The notes: a model not told the origin generated them from the letters alone. A DNA stretch of 64,000 nucleotides from Leptasterias polaris (GCA_037783415.1 JAZGTN010000069.1:496001-560000), one strand, 5' to 3'; positions 32,110-45,839 are shown, numbered from the stretch's first letter. Made by a program: numbers and translations.

Positions 32110-32599
32110 CTGTAGAAAAACAAAACAAAACAAAACATTAAAAAAATGCTGCTAAAGTTATGCACATTACACTTTATACACTGTTTTATCGACACCAGAC
32201 AGGCAACTAATATTTTAAAAAAAGATATGAAGCTCTATTTGTAAATTTAATGAGACCATTTGATGATGCACCTTGTAAGGTTTTACAAAGTGAGCCAGTG
32301 CAATCTGCAGCAAACCGTGTCAGAAACACTGAGGCAAACCTGTTGCATGTAGTAGGGACGCAAAGTAAGGACTCAAAGTTTCTGGGTGATAGACTTCAAC
32401 AACTTTATTTTACAAATCTATGTTCTTGTATTATACACTTTGGATTCACTCAACTGAAACATTGCCATGCATCTTAGGCCATCCACAAACAAGATCATGT
32501 TTGTCTAATGAAAGTATAAGATAGGACAAAACCCCTTCCCTTAATGATAAAAGTGTACTTGGTTCTTTTATTCATTACACAAACACAGGACCTACAGCT
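32110..32599. other. Non-coding, intron
   Basis: Contains (AAAAC)n next to the exon acceptor. A + ORF at 32250-32477 is not called because no family is recognised. Confidence 0.4.
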
Positions 32600-32720
32600 T
32601 TACATCCCATATGAAGGACAAAGCAAGTGGGAAAAGTGACTTGCTCAAGGACAATGACCAGGAACCGAACCCACATTCTGACAACACCAGAAGTTCAGGA
32701 TTTTTCCCTTTTTTTTCCAG
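32600..32720 (-). repeat. SINE fragment, minus strand
   Basis: Reverse complement reads 'gtgggttcggttcctggtcattgtccttgagcaagtcac', a B-box followed by the 'tgtccttgagcaag' body also present at 41150-41185. Confidence 0.6.
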
Positions 32721-34129
32721 GAAAAAGTGGAATGGAGCCTTATTCAAGACATTGCAAGAGGAAGTTGAAACACACTGTTGTTCTTTCAATTGTTAGTGTT
32801 TCATTTTGCATAAAACACAATTCTCAGTCAGTTGCTCTACAGGCTCAATGGGTCATTCAGTGCTTAACAGAATCCATTGTTTTTACAAGAAACTTCACAT
32901 GTGTTTAAACTTCATAATTGTTTAGACTTCCAAATGTATTCTGGTAGAGAAATAACACACCCTTTAATACAAAGAAGAAGCACATTTAAAAGAGGTAGCT
33001 TGCCAAAGTAGAACTCCTCTCTTAAAGCCAGTGCAAAATATATATAAATAAACAGCTTCCAGTATAGACAAAAGTAATTAAAACTTCTGATAATGAGGAA
33101 AAGTTTCAGACTAAAGTTTCATCGAAAGCAAGCGTCGACTGGCGAATGTCAATGGGTAATATTTGGCTGTGTGTAGTATTGAAAGCAATTGAATTCTGCT
33201 GCCTGGGCTGGCTAGCTAGGCAACAGTAGTGTGGCTCATAACGGCAGCGTGAATAAAATGAGAATGTCAGTGCCACGGTGGATAGCCCAAAGAGCCAATA
33301 AATGCAATCAGATAGTCAGCATCACCATGTACCTGTCACGACTATAAATTAATCCTGAAACACTAGATAAATTGGTAGCGTAAATGACAGGTTCAAGACT
33401 TGCATTGAGGGAATATCGGGCGAGCAATATTCCATTTCTCGTTCCATATATATATAGAGAGAGAGAGAGAAGCGGGGTGAACACTACAGACAGAGAGCCA
33501 CATATCGGCCAATTTCAAAAAATGAATTGCAATTGAATGTAATATGAATCGTTGGTTTTTCCTGCCCGACTGAAATTCAAGTTCGTCAAAACCTATAGAG
33601 AGTGATCAATTACTGATGAGGTCCTTTTCAGTCCACAGTTGCAGAAATGGACCAGCAATCATGGTCAAGCCTTTTCCCAAGATTTAAAGGGATCGTTAGA
33701 CTCCGGAGAATATTTACAAAACTATATTACTGCTTCAAAGATATTTTACATCATTGGTTTTTCAAATAGTAATTCCATTTCAATCCTCTAGTTTACAATA
33801 AACACACCAAACAAACCAACCTGTGAAAAATTCACAACAAAAACAATGAAAAACTGTGGTTCGTTTATTGATTTCGTGCATATTCAGAAATGTTTACTTA
33901 CTGAAATAAGCAATGCTGATTTTGGTGGTCTTTAAATGCTATTTTCTTGAGTTTCATAATATTTCAGATGGAAATATTACTTGGGATGCCTGGTATGCTA
34001 TTTACTTTACAGACAGTTAACTTTCAGATTGAACCTATTTTTCAAAGTATGTTTAAAGAGGTGTTTACGTCCATCCTCAAATTGTTAAAATCTATCCAAT
34101 ATCCATGCTGATCCGAACTCTCTCTATCT
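32721..34129. other. Non-coding, intron
   Basis: A (TA)n(GA)n microsatellite lies at 33446-33471. 33788-33830 is the 'caataaacacacca' dispersed repeat. No gene. Confidence 0.45.
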
Positions 34130-34265
34130 TGTGCCCTTTCCAGTGTCTCGACCAGGATTCGAACCCAAACACTCAAACACTTTTTGATTTTAACCACCAG
34201 AACTTGAGTCTGGTGCATGCATGCACTAGATCACTCAGCCAGGTTGCGCAGTAACCACTTATTAA
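34130..34265 (-). repeat. tRNA-derived SINE head, minus strand
   Basis: Reverse complement has A-box 'tggctgagtgatc' and B-box 'gggttcgaatcctgg', followed by 'tcgagacactgg'. The A-to-B distance is enlarged, consistent with a Leu/Ser-type tRNA ancestor or an insertion. Confidence 0.65.
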
Positions 34266-34323
34266 TAACTCCTGCAATCCCTGGCTGAGCCTATATTTGC
34301 CTCCAAATTTCAAAAATAATGTT

Positions 34324-34500
34324 GTATATTTGGTTTGCGGTAACACCATGTGTATATCTACTTGCTAGGTAGATTTTGTTCTTTGAGAACTTCTCAAAGA
34401 ATAAAATCTACCTAGCAAGTATAGATACACATGGTGTTACCGCAAACCAAATATACATTGATAGATACCTCACCAATGCCTCAAATCCCATAAACATAAT
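34324..34500. mobile_element. Foldback element, arms of about 66 bp
   Basis: Left arm 34324-34389 ('tatatttggtttgcggtaac...ctttgagaact') and right arm 34391-34457 are nearly perfect inverted repeats with almost no loop. 34458-34495 continues as the inverse of the flank seen at 28732. It therefore looks like one arm of the 28732-type element joined to an inverted second copy. Confidence 0.8.
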
Positions 34501-35344
34501 GTTATTTTAAGCATCTGTGTGGTTTATTTCGGGGGGGCTTTGAAAGTGGAAAAGGGTACAATATAACAAACACAACTTTTCCATTGAGCAAATCATAGGC
34601 ATACATTAAAGAAAAACCTAACCATGGAAGCATTGCTTACAACCAACATGAAAAAACAGTCTTTACAACCCACGTGGCCATCACTTACAATTCGAAGCCC
34701 CACATCTCCCACAGAAAAACAGCCCCGTCGTAAAAAACATGTTCACATTTAACCTAATTGGTGGAGCAGCTCATGGGAAATTAGCGCCAATGCTTGTCAA
34801 TTGCACTTTCCTGAGACACCAAGCCCCTGTTTCCCGCCCATGGAGGGGCTCTCCAAATCACTGCCAGGTCCCCATAAGTGCTGGGGCCAAATCAGTCCTG
34901 ACACCCCCCTCTTGGCATTGATTATCCCCCCCCCCCCCTCTCTCTTCTCAGATCCCCACCTCTCAGGGGAGGAAATACTGTTGTTGTTTTTAGCGGCGTC
35001 CATGGGGATAAGCAGAAATAGTTTGAGCTTAATGCCGACTGACCACTTGAACGGATCCTAATCAGCGTAAATAGCACCAGGCCAAGGCCCCAATGTCACA
35101 GAGCTGCTTTGGAACAAACAAATATGCTGAGCACAGGAACATACTGCTTAACGACAAAAACACAGGATTGGTACTTATCAAATAAGGGTAATTAGTTTCA
35201 CTCTGAAGGCTCATTACTGATTCAAATAATGGGTAACAATCTGCCAGACAAATATGTCAGTCTGAAATACTGTCATATCCAAGAAAATTTCACTTTTTAA
35301 GACCCCAATTAACTGTTGCTTATTTCAATGGGAGACTTTGGAAC
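34501..35344. other. Non-coding, intron
   Basis: 34790-34990 is relatively GC-rich with a C-run at 34927-34939. Overlapping ORFs on both strands there are short and unrecognised. Confidence 0.4.
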
Positions 35345-35457
35345 GCTAGGTGACAATAGACTTACCAGGTATATTTCCATTGTTTACATTGTTCTGAGCA
35401 TGCGCACATTACCAAGAACAATGGATTTACATGGTAAGTCTGCTGCCACCTAGCATC
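35345..35457. mobile_element. Small inverted-repeat element (CTAGGTGGC type), second copy
   Basis: Left 'gctaggtgacaatagacttaccaggta', right 'tacatggtaagtctgctgccacctagc': inverted ends of about 27 bp with mismatches. Related to 11313-11432. Confidence 0.6.
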
Positions 35458-35989
35458 CAAAAAGTTCCCCATTGCCACAGTCCAAAAAGACTTACATAAA
35501 CATAAACAAAAACACAGAAAAACCAGGAGCTGTTTTTCATTAAAACATGACTATCATTACCAACTTGAAGAAATATTCACAGGTTGGCTGTATGGTATAT
35601 TGAAAACTAGAGAACTGGTGTTAATTTACTCTAACCCAAAAATAATGATGTGTTTACAGATTACCAGTCAAAATGCCACACATCGGATCATGCTTGTGAT
35701 TGGTTCCCTCCTCTCATTCTTTGGCAATTACATTAAGTTTAGAAAGTTAAGCAATGTTTCCCTCATAAACAGTTTTGTGACACTAGAGCTTGGTTAACTC
35801 ATAACTAAAAATACAAACTAAAAATGCAACAAAATCTAATCCAGCTTTATAACCTGGTTTATATGAACCAACGACTCATTTTACAAATGTGTTCACCCTT
35901 AACTTCCCGAATCCTTCAACTACAACTGGAGAATTTGGACAATTTGGGGGGATTCAGGCATGTTGGACATTCACTTATTTGAAGGCACA
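35458..35989. other. Non-coding, intron
   Basis: 35565-35610 is an inverse copy of the 'aatattcacaggttgg' dispersed repeat. No gene. Confidence 0.4.
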
Positions 35990-36290
35990 GGGGATCATGC
36001 ACAACTTATATTGGTTGATATTGGAGGACTGAGGCAGAATGGATCCACCGTGAACTCATATCGATTGATTTTGGAGGCTTGAGGGCAATAAGGATCCTAC
36101 ATAAACTCCTCTAAATTGATTTTGGAGGATTGAGGCAGAATGCATCCTACATAAACTCATATTGGTTGATTTTGGATGATAAGGCTGCAGGGATCTTAAC
36201 ACAAACTCGTATCAGTTGATTTTGGAGGATTGAGGGGCAGTAGGAACTCTACATTAACTCCAATTAGTTTTTGAAGGATTTAGGCCGTAA
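35990..36290. repeat. Tandem repeat, unit about 60 bp, five copies
   Basis: Units share 'aactcatat(t/c)(g)gttgattttggaggattgaggcag(a)at' and 'ggatcctacataa'. Starts fall near 35993, 36050, 36108, 36165 and 36226, with increasing divergence at the right end. Confidence 0.85.
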
Positions 36291-37829
36291 GTTTCACATA
36301 ACTGAGGCCCACCAGGGTAAATCATTTTGTGTTAACAACAACGGATACTAACAGCTATGACAAGTGGGCAGATTGCTATTTTTGTAAATAAAGACTGGGC
36401 AGAAATTGAAACTTTGCACATCAGTCTCTCCTGATGTAGCCTACAATGTCAAACTTTACAACATTGTCAAAAACACAGCCGAAATTCATGCCTGATTTGG
36501 GTGAAATTTCAGCCACAAATATAAACAGACCTCCAAAATGAATAATTACAGGCACATAAACACTGCCATCCATTATCAACAAGGCTTGAGTTTGTTTACT
36601 CCCTTGCTGAAGGGCTACAAAATGCTTGAAAGTTTCAAACAAGGTCAGAATTTCTTCTGAGAAATAAGACAGAAGTTCTATTTCGAAAATGTTTTCATTT
36701 CATTCTTCTTGCATTCCTGACACGTACTTTTTCAAATTGTTCACAATTAAACTGGAGTTGACAACACCAGTTAATAACAACTTTACTCCTACAGAGACCA
36801 TCCCACTTTTAGAAAGTCTTTCTCCAGGTGTAGCTCATTGAGACATACTCTTTTTTTTTCACAGAGTACCAGTCTTATGGAATTCCCATCCAATTGATTT
36901 GTCTCACAACAACCTTATCATGTTATTAAAAAAAGGTCAACAACCTTCTCCTTGTTAAAGGCAAAATATACCTTTGGTTTTTGGAACCGGTCGATTGTTC
37001 GAATCCTATATAAATGTAGATATATACAATAACAATAAACCTTTGAAAATTTCATATCAAAAGGTGGTCTCGTTTTTGAGATATCACCGAAAATCTGGAG
37101 TGTTCATTGCATGTTTTTCGAAAATGGAGTTTAGATTTCAGCAGATATGTTTGATTTGATTTCAAGAGAATGGAAAAACTTTCAAATGTATTTATCTTAC
37201 ACAATATATTTCTTAAATTTAGCATAATAGCCTTGGTTGATATGGGACCTTTAATGGAGTTTTGCAACTGAGACTGGTAAGGCAACTACCGGTAACATGA
37301 TCTGGCAATCTTTTAAAAACAAAAATACACAAATATTTTTGCTTTGATTTTAAGAGGCTGAGAGACTTTCAAATATTTTACAAGTTTATTAAATATTTAT
37401 ATTTATCATATAAGCATTGGTTGATACAGAGACCATACTAATAGTGGGTTGCACTCCTGTATGCAACTCAGCCTTTTATGTATACATTTTTTATACTCCA
37501 GTCACGCTTATATACAATAACTAAAATGATATAGCAACTTTCCAAAAAGAAACTGATACTTTACACAAACCAGGTCAAGGTGCTGACATGCTTACCTAAA
37601 TTGCTATGAGAAAAGTGCAATTTTTTACACATCATTTTAAATTTGTTGTATCATTTTCTTCCCAGAGAGTAGCTGAAATTCCCTGGTGGAGTCCCTGGAG
37701 TGATGAAGCCAGGAGTCCATGGGTCTGGCAAGTGTCATGCCCCTATTACCCAAGGGACTCCGTTGCTCCTTTAATTTCAGATTACCAAGATCAAATTTCA
37801 CTTAGATTCGCACATCCTGCTTCATGAGT
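36291..37829. other. Non-coding, intron
   Basis: 36957-37270 looks like a decayed relative of the TTAA MITEs ('ttaaaggcaaaatatacctttggtt', 'gtttttgagatatcaccg'). No gene. Confidence 0.45.
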
Positions 37830-38208
37830 TTAAAGGGAGGGTATACCTTTGGAAATTATTCCAAAAATGAATGACCATAAAAACTTACTTGGTCTGAAGC
37901 AACGCAGATAATGATAATGTATAACATTTTGAAAAACAATTCCCTTCAAAGGAATATGGTTGTAGAGAGAGAGATTTTAAAACATTTCAATCTGAGAAAG
38001 TTTCTGCATGAATTTGTTTTCTCAGATCCGATTATTCTTCCTGCGTGGACATAACTCCTCCAGATTTTCGGAGATATCTCAAAATTGCTACCACCACTTG
38101 AAATGAAATGTTTACAGGTTAGTTTGATTGTATATATCTACATTGATATAGGATAAAAACAAACCACAGGTTCCCAAAACTAAAGGTTCATGTATACATT
38201 GCCTTTAA
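37830..38208 (+). mobile_element. TTAA-flanked MITE, family 3
   Basis: TTAA at 37830-37833 and 38205-38208. Ends 'agggagggtatacctttgg' and 'ttcatgtatacattgcct' are weakly inverted. The interior 'attcttcctgcgtggacataactcctccaga' also occurs at 53628-53655, the composite copy. Confidence 0.65.
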
Positions 38209-41104
38209 AGGGACGGTTTCTTGGGCTTTGAAGTCCTGTTCGCCATTTTGCGAGTCAAAATGTACGCAAGACTCATAGAGTTGACTCCATAAATGGTCGG
38301 CGCGCATGATGTGCGGAGGTGCGTTCCACGTTTTGCAAGGGATCTAAAGAAATGTTCAGTTCATAGATTTTCTGTGGTAACACTGCAATCTGGCATAAAC
38401 AAAGTGTTTTGAATCTGGGGCCCGTTGGTGATTTATGAGGGTGAGGTTTGCATTTTGCAGAATCGGAAAATCATTATCCCTAACCAAGGAACTGAACATT
38501 CAACCATGATTCATCACAATGAGTGGCTTGTTGTGGAAACTGTAGCTCCTGCCTCCTGGTATAAGTTTAATATTTAATATCAAACGATAAATAGCAGCCG
38601 GTACAACTCTTTCAATTTGACTTAGTCATAATTTTCTTAGTGACACGAACAATGGGAGGCACTTGGGCACAAGGTGGCGGCAGACAAACCAGGTAGTTTT
38701 CATCTTGTAGGTATTCTAAGCATGCGTAAATTTACGCGAAAACCCCCCAAAACACTGAAGTCTCCAATTTGAGCAGAAATTGGAGTTTATCAAGAAGATC
38801 GTTAAGGGAGCATCTCAAAAGTTGGGTTAGTAAGAGCATTTTTATTGGATTGGACAAGTATTTCCGTGCATGCACTCAGACCGTTCCGTTGGACCACTGG
38901 AACATTCCGTTGGACTGTAATACAAACTTAATGCGCAGATTTACTTGTGTAGGATTGCTTCCATTCTTTGGCACAAAATGTTCTTGTGGTCCAACGGATT
39001 GAGGGCGTGTGCCCCCAGGAACATTCTTTAGGTAAGCAGTGCAGTGGCGTAACCCCCTCCCCCTTGCCGCACCCCCAAATGAGATCATAAATTTGCACAA
39101 ATAAATGTTTCAAAACATTAGCTCTCAAAATTACACCTTTGCCCCCACATAACAACCCCCCCCCCCCAATTTAAATGTCCGGTTCCTCTAAAGCGGTGCC
39201 ATGAAATGGGGCCCAGAATTGAGTTTGATGCACTATACCGCTCGGCCACGACATGCTTGAAGGCTGCTCGAATGACACATATAACTTTATGGATTTTGTG
39301 ATTGACTTTCCCTTTAATCTTACATTGGGGGGGTCCGTTACTAATCTCCTCCTTTTCAAAATGCAATTGAACTAGGGGAAGAAATTACTGATAAGGAATT
39401 GAGGAAAGAATTCCAATAAACTTGATAGCGTAACCTATGCGTAATGTTTTCATTCATGGTGACACATGCCCTTACAACCTATGAATTATAACACACTAAG
39501 TACACAATCCGGGGCAAACATCTGGGCCAAATTTCATTAAACTGTTAACAGAAAATGGTGCTTAGTAAATTTTATGAGCTGAGCATAAATTTGAAGGGAA
39601 ACGGATAATACTTCAGCGATTGCACAAAATGAAAAAAACTTGTTCCGACGTACAAGATTTATATCAGAACCACAGATACTCAAAATATGCCCCAAAAGAA
39701 CATGTAAATGATGTAACCGCAAACCAAAAATCGTATAGCAAATGTACAACTGGACCTCTATTGATAGTAATGGTCATTGTCTGCAGTGATCTATCAATGC
39801 ATCAAAAGAGTTGCTTACTGAAATGGCAGCCATTCACATGCATACCTCACATTTCAGTCCAAGTTGCCCATCTTGCGCCTGCAGCGCTACGCAATCTTTG
39901 GCGCAAACCCACATCTTAAATTGCAAATAAGTTACTTAAAATAAGGCAAAAGTTTCCTTAATAATCATTAAAGCTAGTCAATAATTTGTTTTTAAATATT
40001 AACTCTTTTCACAGTTGAAGAGCAATGATTATGGTTTAGCACAACAAAAATTCAGTCTTCCAGACATGCAACTTCTTTTAAATACAACCGCAACAAAAAA
40101 AGAAAAAAACAGACTTGGACATAAATATTTATTCAGTGTTTTTCAGCTTTCTATGGCACCCCCCCCAAAAAAAAAAAAAAAAAAACCAAAACAAGAGTGA
40201 GGCTGGAAATCAGAGAAAACTGACTTCACTTGGACATAAATATTTTGCCTATTCAGTGTTTTTTTTTAGCTTTCAAAAGAGAAGAATACTAGAAATCAGC
40301 TGATCAGCTAAGAAATTGCATGCCTGTCTGCAAATATTCTTGATCTTATTAGATCAACAATTGTACTTCTATGTGACTGAGAGCTGTTAGGACTTGTGGT
40401 GATGACAGGGCATGTGCCAACCGGTTGTACAGGCAGAGGGAGAGAGGGTGGCAGGGTAGTGCAGTTTGCCCTTGTCATTGAGTCAGCCCTGGCCTACAAG
40501 CAGGCCAACCCAACTCTACAACACTCCCAAGGCCTTTCAAGGATTCATTCCAAATTGGACATAGACCTCTTTTTCCTTCCTGAATTACTCACGGCACATC
40601 CGATAAGACGTGGTGAATGTGAACCCTGCAAAAATGACACCGAGGGGGGGGGGGGGGTCATAATAATTTATTGAAGTTACATTTCTTTGGCTAAGTGATG
40701 AAACTAGGCTAACATTTTAGAAGGGGGTGGAACAAGGGGGTGCACCATTTTTTTCTAGGGGGCACTTCTGGTCAATTAAAACTGTAGTTTTTGTTTGCAT
40801 TCTTAAATATGCCCCTTAAAACAAAGCTATTATTTCCACTATTAAACACAGGCTATATATTTGACTACTAACTAAAGGCAGGGGAAAAAAATTATCAACA
40901 CATAGACTTTTAAGGCCATTTAATAATAATGTTGCTGATTTTCTGAGGGAAAAGACAAAAAATACAAAGAAAAACGTGCCTGACACCGGATGTGTCTATT
41001 GATTAACAGCATTTATCCACTTTTTATTTACAACATCCCCACCTTACATCCGCCATTATTTGTTTAAGGGGGGGGGGGGGGTTGAGAAATCCTGTACATT
41101 TAAA
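38209..41104. other. Non-coding, intron, with SINE fragment and homopolymers
   Basis: 39180-39330 on the minus strand has an A-box-like 'gtggccgagcggt' without a clear B-box (decayed SINE). 39520-39605 is a partial GGGCCCA-type element. Homopolymers: C-run 39162-39174, A-run 40149-40185, G-run 40643-40657, G-run 41068-41081. No gene supported, including the + ORF at 40396. Confidence 0.45.
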
Positions 41105-41668
41105 GGCCATCTATAAGATTTTCCTCATCACAGTGTGGGTTTGATTCCTGGTCATGACACTTGTGTCCTTGAGCAAGGCGCTTAATTGCTTCTCTTAACC
41201 CAGGTGTATAAATGGGAACCTGAGAGGGTTGAGACAGTATTATGTTGGATTAACCCTGAGCGCTAAGCAGCTTGGGGTTGTAAAAGGAATGGTCTAAAAG
41301 TATGCCTGATGAACAGTGATAATTCTGCTGTAAAGATTCCTGAAAGCTACTAGGATATGTGCACTATATTAGAACCAATTATTACTATTATCATTAAAAT
41401 AAGAGGAATATCTTGCCTGACAACAGATTGTATTTATCTACTTATTTTTAGCAATGCCAGGTTTTTGAATTAGTGTTTTTCCTCACTGTTTTTACTTGTT
41501 TGATTTGTTAGTGTACCAGTACTGTCTATAATTACATTTTAACTGTATTTTCTCAAAGGTTTTATAACTGTATGGATTGTAATGTTTTTTAAATTGTTAA
41601 GCGCCCAGGAGCATGTTTCATGGATGGACGCTATACAAATTGTCATTATTATTATTATTATTATTACT
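41105..41668 (+). repeat. SINE body and related 3' tail with (ATT)n
   Basis: 41135-41160 has a B-box-like 'gggtttgattcctggtcatgacac', then 'ttgtgtccttgagcaaggcgcttaa' and 'ccaggtgtataaatgggaacctg', a widespread marine-animal SINE body. 41600-41668 ends 'aagcgcccaggagca...acgctatacaaat' plus (ATT)n, a typical LINE/SINE 3' terminus. Whether the two parts are one element is unclear. Confidence 0.65.
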
Positions 41669-42102
41669 TATGTTGATAAGTATTTTGAAACCTTTCATTT
41701 CCAAGTTTCAGGTAGTGACATTTTGTTTTAAAAGTGAGTACACTTGCACAACACCCCTCCCCATTCGCGTCCCCCACCTTTACAACCTCTTGACCCCCCT
41801 CCAACTTGATTGTCAGAAAGGGAGAGAAGTTGGGTTATCTCACCAACCATCTCCCCTCACAACGGTGAGTAATCCCTTAACATTATTAGTGCAAATCCTC
41901 AATTGACCAAACTCGCAGGTCACGTAGAAGTCATAGTGTACTCCGTGCCATTGTGACGTACACACACACACAAATGATCAACTCTTAACCTTTCGGAGAT
42001 TTCCAGACAACTTTCCGGTATCATTCTTGATATTGTGAGGTAACAATTATGAACAAATTTTTCAAATGCAAGTTTTAGTTTTACTACGTATCTGTTTACC
42101 AC
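41669..42102. other. Non-coding
   Basis: No feature supported apart from a short (CA)n at 41952-41963. Confidence 0.4.
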
Positions 42103-42200
42103 GATAATAGTAATAATAATAAAAAGCGTTTATAATAATAGCGCCAAAATCCGCCTAAAAAGATGCTCAAAGCGCTTTACAGATATAGCCTAAAGATGTA
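42103..42200 (-). repeat. SINE/LINE 3' tail, minus strand
   Basis: Reverse complement reads 'gtaaagcgctttgagcat...ggcgctattataaacgctttttattattatta': a GCGCTTT-type 3' end with an (ATT)n tail. Confidence 0.6.
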
Positions 42201-45200
42201 AAACAAGCCAACAAACATACCGAAAAATAGAAAACAACTGTACACAGAAAACAGGAATTCCATGAAACCCTAGAAAACAAGAAACTACTAAAAACAGAAA
42301 GAAACCACTCAAAACTTAACAAAAGGTATTAAAAAGAAGCGATAAAACGGGGAGGGGTTTCCAGCACATGCACCCTCAGCCAGATCCTCAGCATCTGGCC
42401 TTAAACAAAATTTTTTTTTTTAAACTACTAAAATCATTGGTAAAATATGCAAAATATTTACCAGAAAATTGTAATCAGATAGATATTTGATACTCCTTTT
42501 AACATGTTCTGACCAGGATCTGAAAATATGGTATCATAATGCAACAATTTCAGGCATCAGATTTTGAATTTCACAGTTTCGTTATTTTGAAAGTACCTTA
42601 TTTATAAATACATGACCAAAATGGCTTAGATTTAAGCACTGTGTACTCAGTGCTCTCAGAGTTCTGCAGAGAGTAATCAGTGCTACCTTTTTATTATGTA
42701 CTGTGGCACTAATGGAACTCCGTACCTTTGATTTTGTTTTCAACCAATGTATAACCTACACTTTTCAAACACAAAAGGGAACAGTTTAAGTTCTGGAGAA
42801 TGTAATCCACAGGAACCTTGAGTAGGATTCAAACACACAACCATCTCAATTCTAGCACAAGCAGGCCTTGAATTACACAGAGGCCTCAGAGGCCTTCATT
42901 GCCCTGGTCTTGGCCTTGGTGCCCCCTTCAAGTTTCCCATAGCTTTCTCCATAGAATTTAATCCCCAAAAAACTATCCTTTGCCACCCAAAGATGACAAT
43001 CCAGGAGCAAATGTCAAGCTCTGGGTCCAATTTTGACTGCCAACCCTAATCTTGTATGCAAAATTGTTTTGTGCTTAGTCACTTTTTCGTGCTTTAACAG
43101 CTCTCTAAAATTGAGCCCTGACCACAAACTTGCCTGGTGACATGGCAAGAGGCAACTTCAAATACTTGACTCTCACCCATTTCTCATACTTAAAATAAAA
43201 TTGAAACTGCTGCAGAACTGTGATACACTTGTCACTCTGTATGGTTTAGTCAAACTTGACACAGATAGAATGAAAAGGTTACAATCTCTGCAAGATCTTC
43301 AGAAGTTTTATTTTCAGACAAAAGTTTTGAGTTTGTATTTCTTAGGTGAACTATGAGTCGGTGCTCTGCAGGACTTATAATCTAAGCAAAAAGAATGGGG
43401 TCACTAAAAATGTGGGGGGGGGTTGATCACCTTTTCGAAGTCCAACATAATTTATTATTGTTTTTCTCACTGATTTTTCTGCAAAACAAGGAGCTCAGAT
43501 CAAAGTGCCGGTATAGAAGGAAATTAATCCACAACATAGTCAGACTCAGACAACGGCCCGCCCTCCTCAACGTAATTACCATTTCTCTTTCTCAGGTCAC
43601 AAGGGGAGAGAGAGTAGAGTGAGAGAGATCTGCTCAGCGGAGAAACAAAAACCCAGCAATAAAAAAAGAGAAGGAATTGGGTCTCAATTTCCTCAGAACT
43701 GTGATATCTTTAGAGTGATTAGATCACCCAATTGTAAGCTGTCTCCTCTAGCTTGGAGTCAGGGCATTTGAGGAGTCCTGGCATTTCCTTGAGTGGGGCT
43801 GTCTGGCCCGGAAAGCCATCGTTGTCCTAAGGGATAACATGCCTGAGGTATACACTGCCGTAAGAAATCTGTGGATCAGGTATACAGCTCATGGACTTCA
43901 ACACACTAAAGGCTCTGAGAAAACTTTTGGCACATTATTATTCTCTCTTTCCTGTGATATAGAATACTACTCACACCATTCCAAGGAAAGGTAATCTTTC
44001 CGAAAATTTTCATCACAAGGTGCACCTCCTGGATCTACACCTGTGCTTAGTACAATAATGCTGATGAAAATATTAAAAAACAAGGGAACGCTAAGCAACG
44101 CAGGATCCACATGTGTTAATTATTTTAGTATTTCTGAATTTCTCTTGAACTTACAATTGATCCTTTAAAACATTATAAGTCACAGAGTGGTTTAAAGCTG
44201 AAAAAGGGGTGAGAGTAATTTGGCTTGTGTAGTGTGCAGTGTGGGCTACTGCATAAAGCCCGGATCCTACTTCATGCGAATGTGAGCACGAAGCAAATTC
44301 AACATCACAAAATCGCAATGAAACAATTCACCCAAGTTGTAATGTGCTGGACTCTCGCAAAACATTTGCTGCCCATACATGTATGCTGAGTTGTGATGGC
44401 GCATGAGGTATGGGGTTTAACAGTGCTTTATTTTTCGTGACTATGTATGCATGCGCATTGGAAATGCACTTGCAGGTTATCGGAGGTGGGACATTTTCTG
44501 TCGTACAATAATTTGTTTTTTTAATGCACTCCTACAACCAGTTGCACAGTGACAGAGGCAGTTTTTACTTCTGCCTCTGAACACAAGGTCTGATTTTCAT
44601 GTCAGACTTCAATTGAACTAAATTGCAAGCCACCCATGAAAGCCAAGTTCACACACTGCCATTGTCAGTGAAAGAAAGTTATATATGATTTAATGTAATC
44701 TAGTTGTCCCATATTTTCCACTGGATTTACTCTTTGGTTAAAATCAACCCCAAAAGAAACCGGTTGTTCCTGGTACATTGTATGTTCCAGTTATTTAAAG
44801 GTCGGTATAAAATGATAGACAGACCAGAATAAAACGGCAATGGAACACGTTCCAGGAAAGTTTTTATGATTACTCTCTAGGAATTTTGTCAAAAAAGTTG
44901 TCAAGCATAAGCAAGTTCACAAATCCCTACGCTCTTGGGGTGACTGCAGTTTTTCCCACGCTTGCCCTGTCAAGGAACAGCCTTCCCCTTTCCCTTCCTC
45001 AAGCCTCATCAGCCAGTTCTTCTTTCAAACAATCACTCATTTAGACTGCAGGCTCTTAAAATAAGAGCTCTGATGGGCTAATCAATGGTTCACTGCAATT
45101 CCGAGTTGCTAGACAAGTATAAAAGAGAACAAAGATAAATTGTATCTAGGAAACACTGCTGTTTTTTGTACGAAGAAGGTGTTCATGCATATAGCAGTTG

Positions 45201-45839
45201 AAGGACTTCCTCAGCGATGTTGCCAACAACAGAGACTGGAAGAATGAGGTGCATTCCTCTACTTTTGGCCTTCCCCAAAGTCAAACAGACTATTAAACCA
45301 CAGTCAAGTTGAAACCTACATGTAAATGATCATCATGCCCAGCAACTACTAACAAACCAACCACACAAAGTTTACAGTGCTTCGGGCATTATTCCATTTT
45401 GTCAAAAAACTGACCTCCTTGAAAAAGCAGACAGGGAAAAAAACTAATCTTGTCCATGGACTACTTTTAGGTTGTATTTGCCAGGAGGGGTTATGTTAGG
45501 AATAACACCAGAGTAAAACAAAAACAAACACAGGAACCTTTTAGGTTTGTTTGTACAGTCGGGGTCAAGGACACGGGGGACCATACCAGCCAATAGTTTA
45601 CCGGGCAAACCCCAGTGGTTTGTGAACCCTGAACCTCATGAGCTTTTATGTTTGTCTTGTGTAAACAAATAAATGGGTTTTAAAAATATTCTTAAAAACT
45701 TGGGAGACAAAAATGGTATTTGATTGATCAAAAACCAATACAATGTTACAGAAACAGGAATGTATTTGTTCTGTTGTCATTTGTAGATGGATTTTTGAGT
45801 CTATACCATTATAGTAATAGAGCATTTGCCAGTAGCAAT
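42201..45839. other. Non-coding, intron, little structure resolved
   Basis: 42800-42850 has a minus-strand B-box-like motif (GTTTGAATCC). 43020-43112 is a partial GGGCCCA-type element. No gene, although short ORFs occur. The exon bracket (32109 to 55947) makes this intronic if the bHLH-zip model is right. Confidence 0.45.

Noticed and set aside
40396..40674. 92-codon + ORF in a slightly GC-rich stretch
   Set aside because: No splice-bounded structure or family resemblance; it ends in a G-homopolymer.
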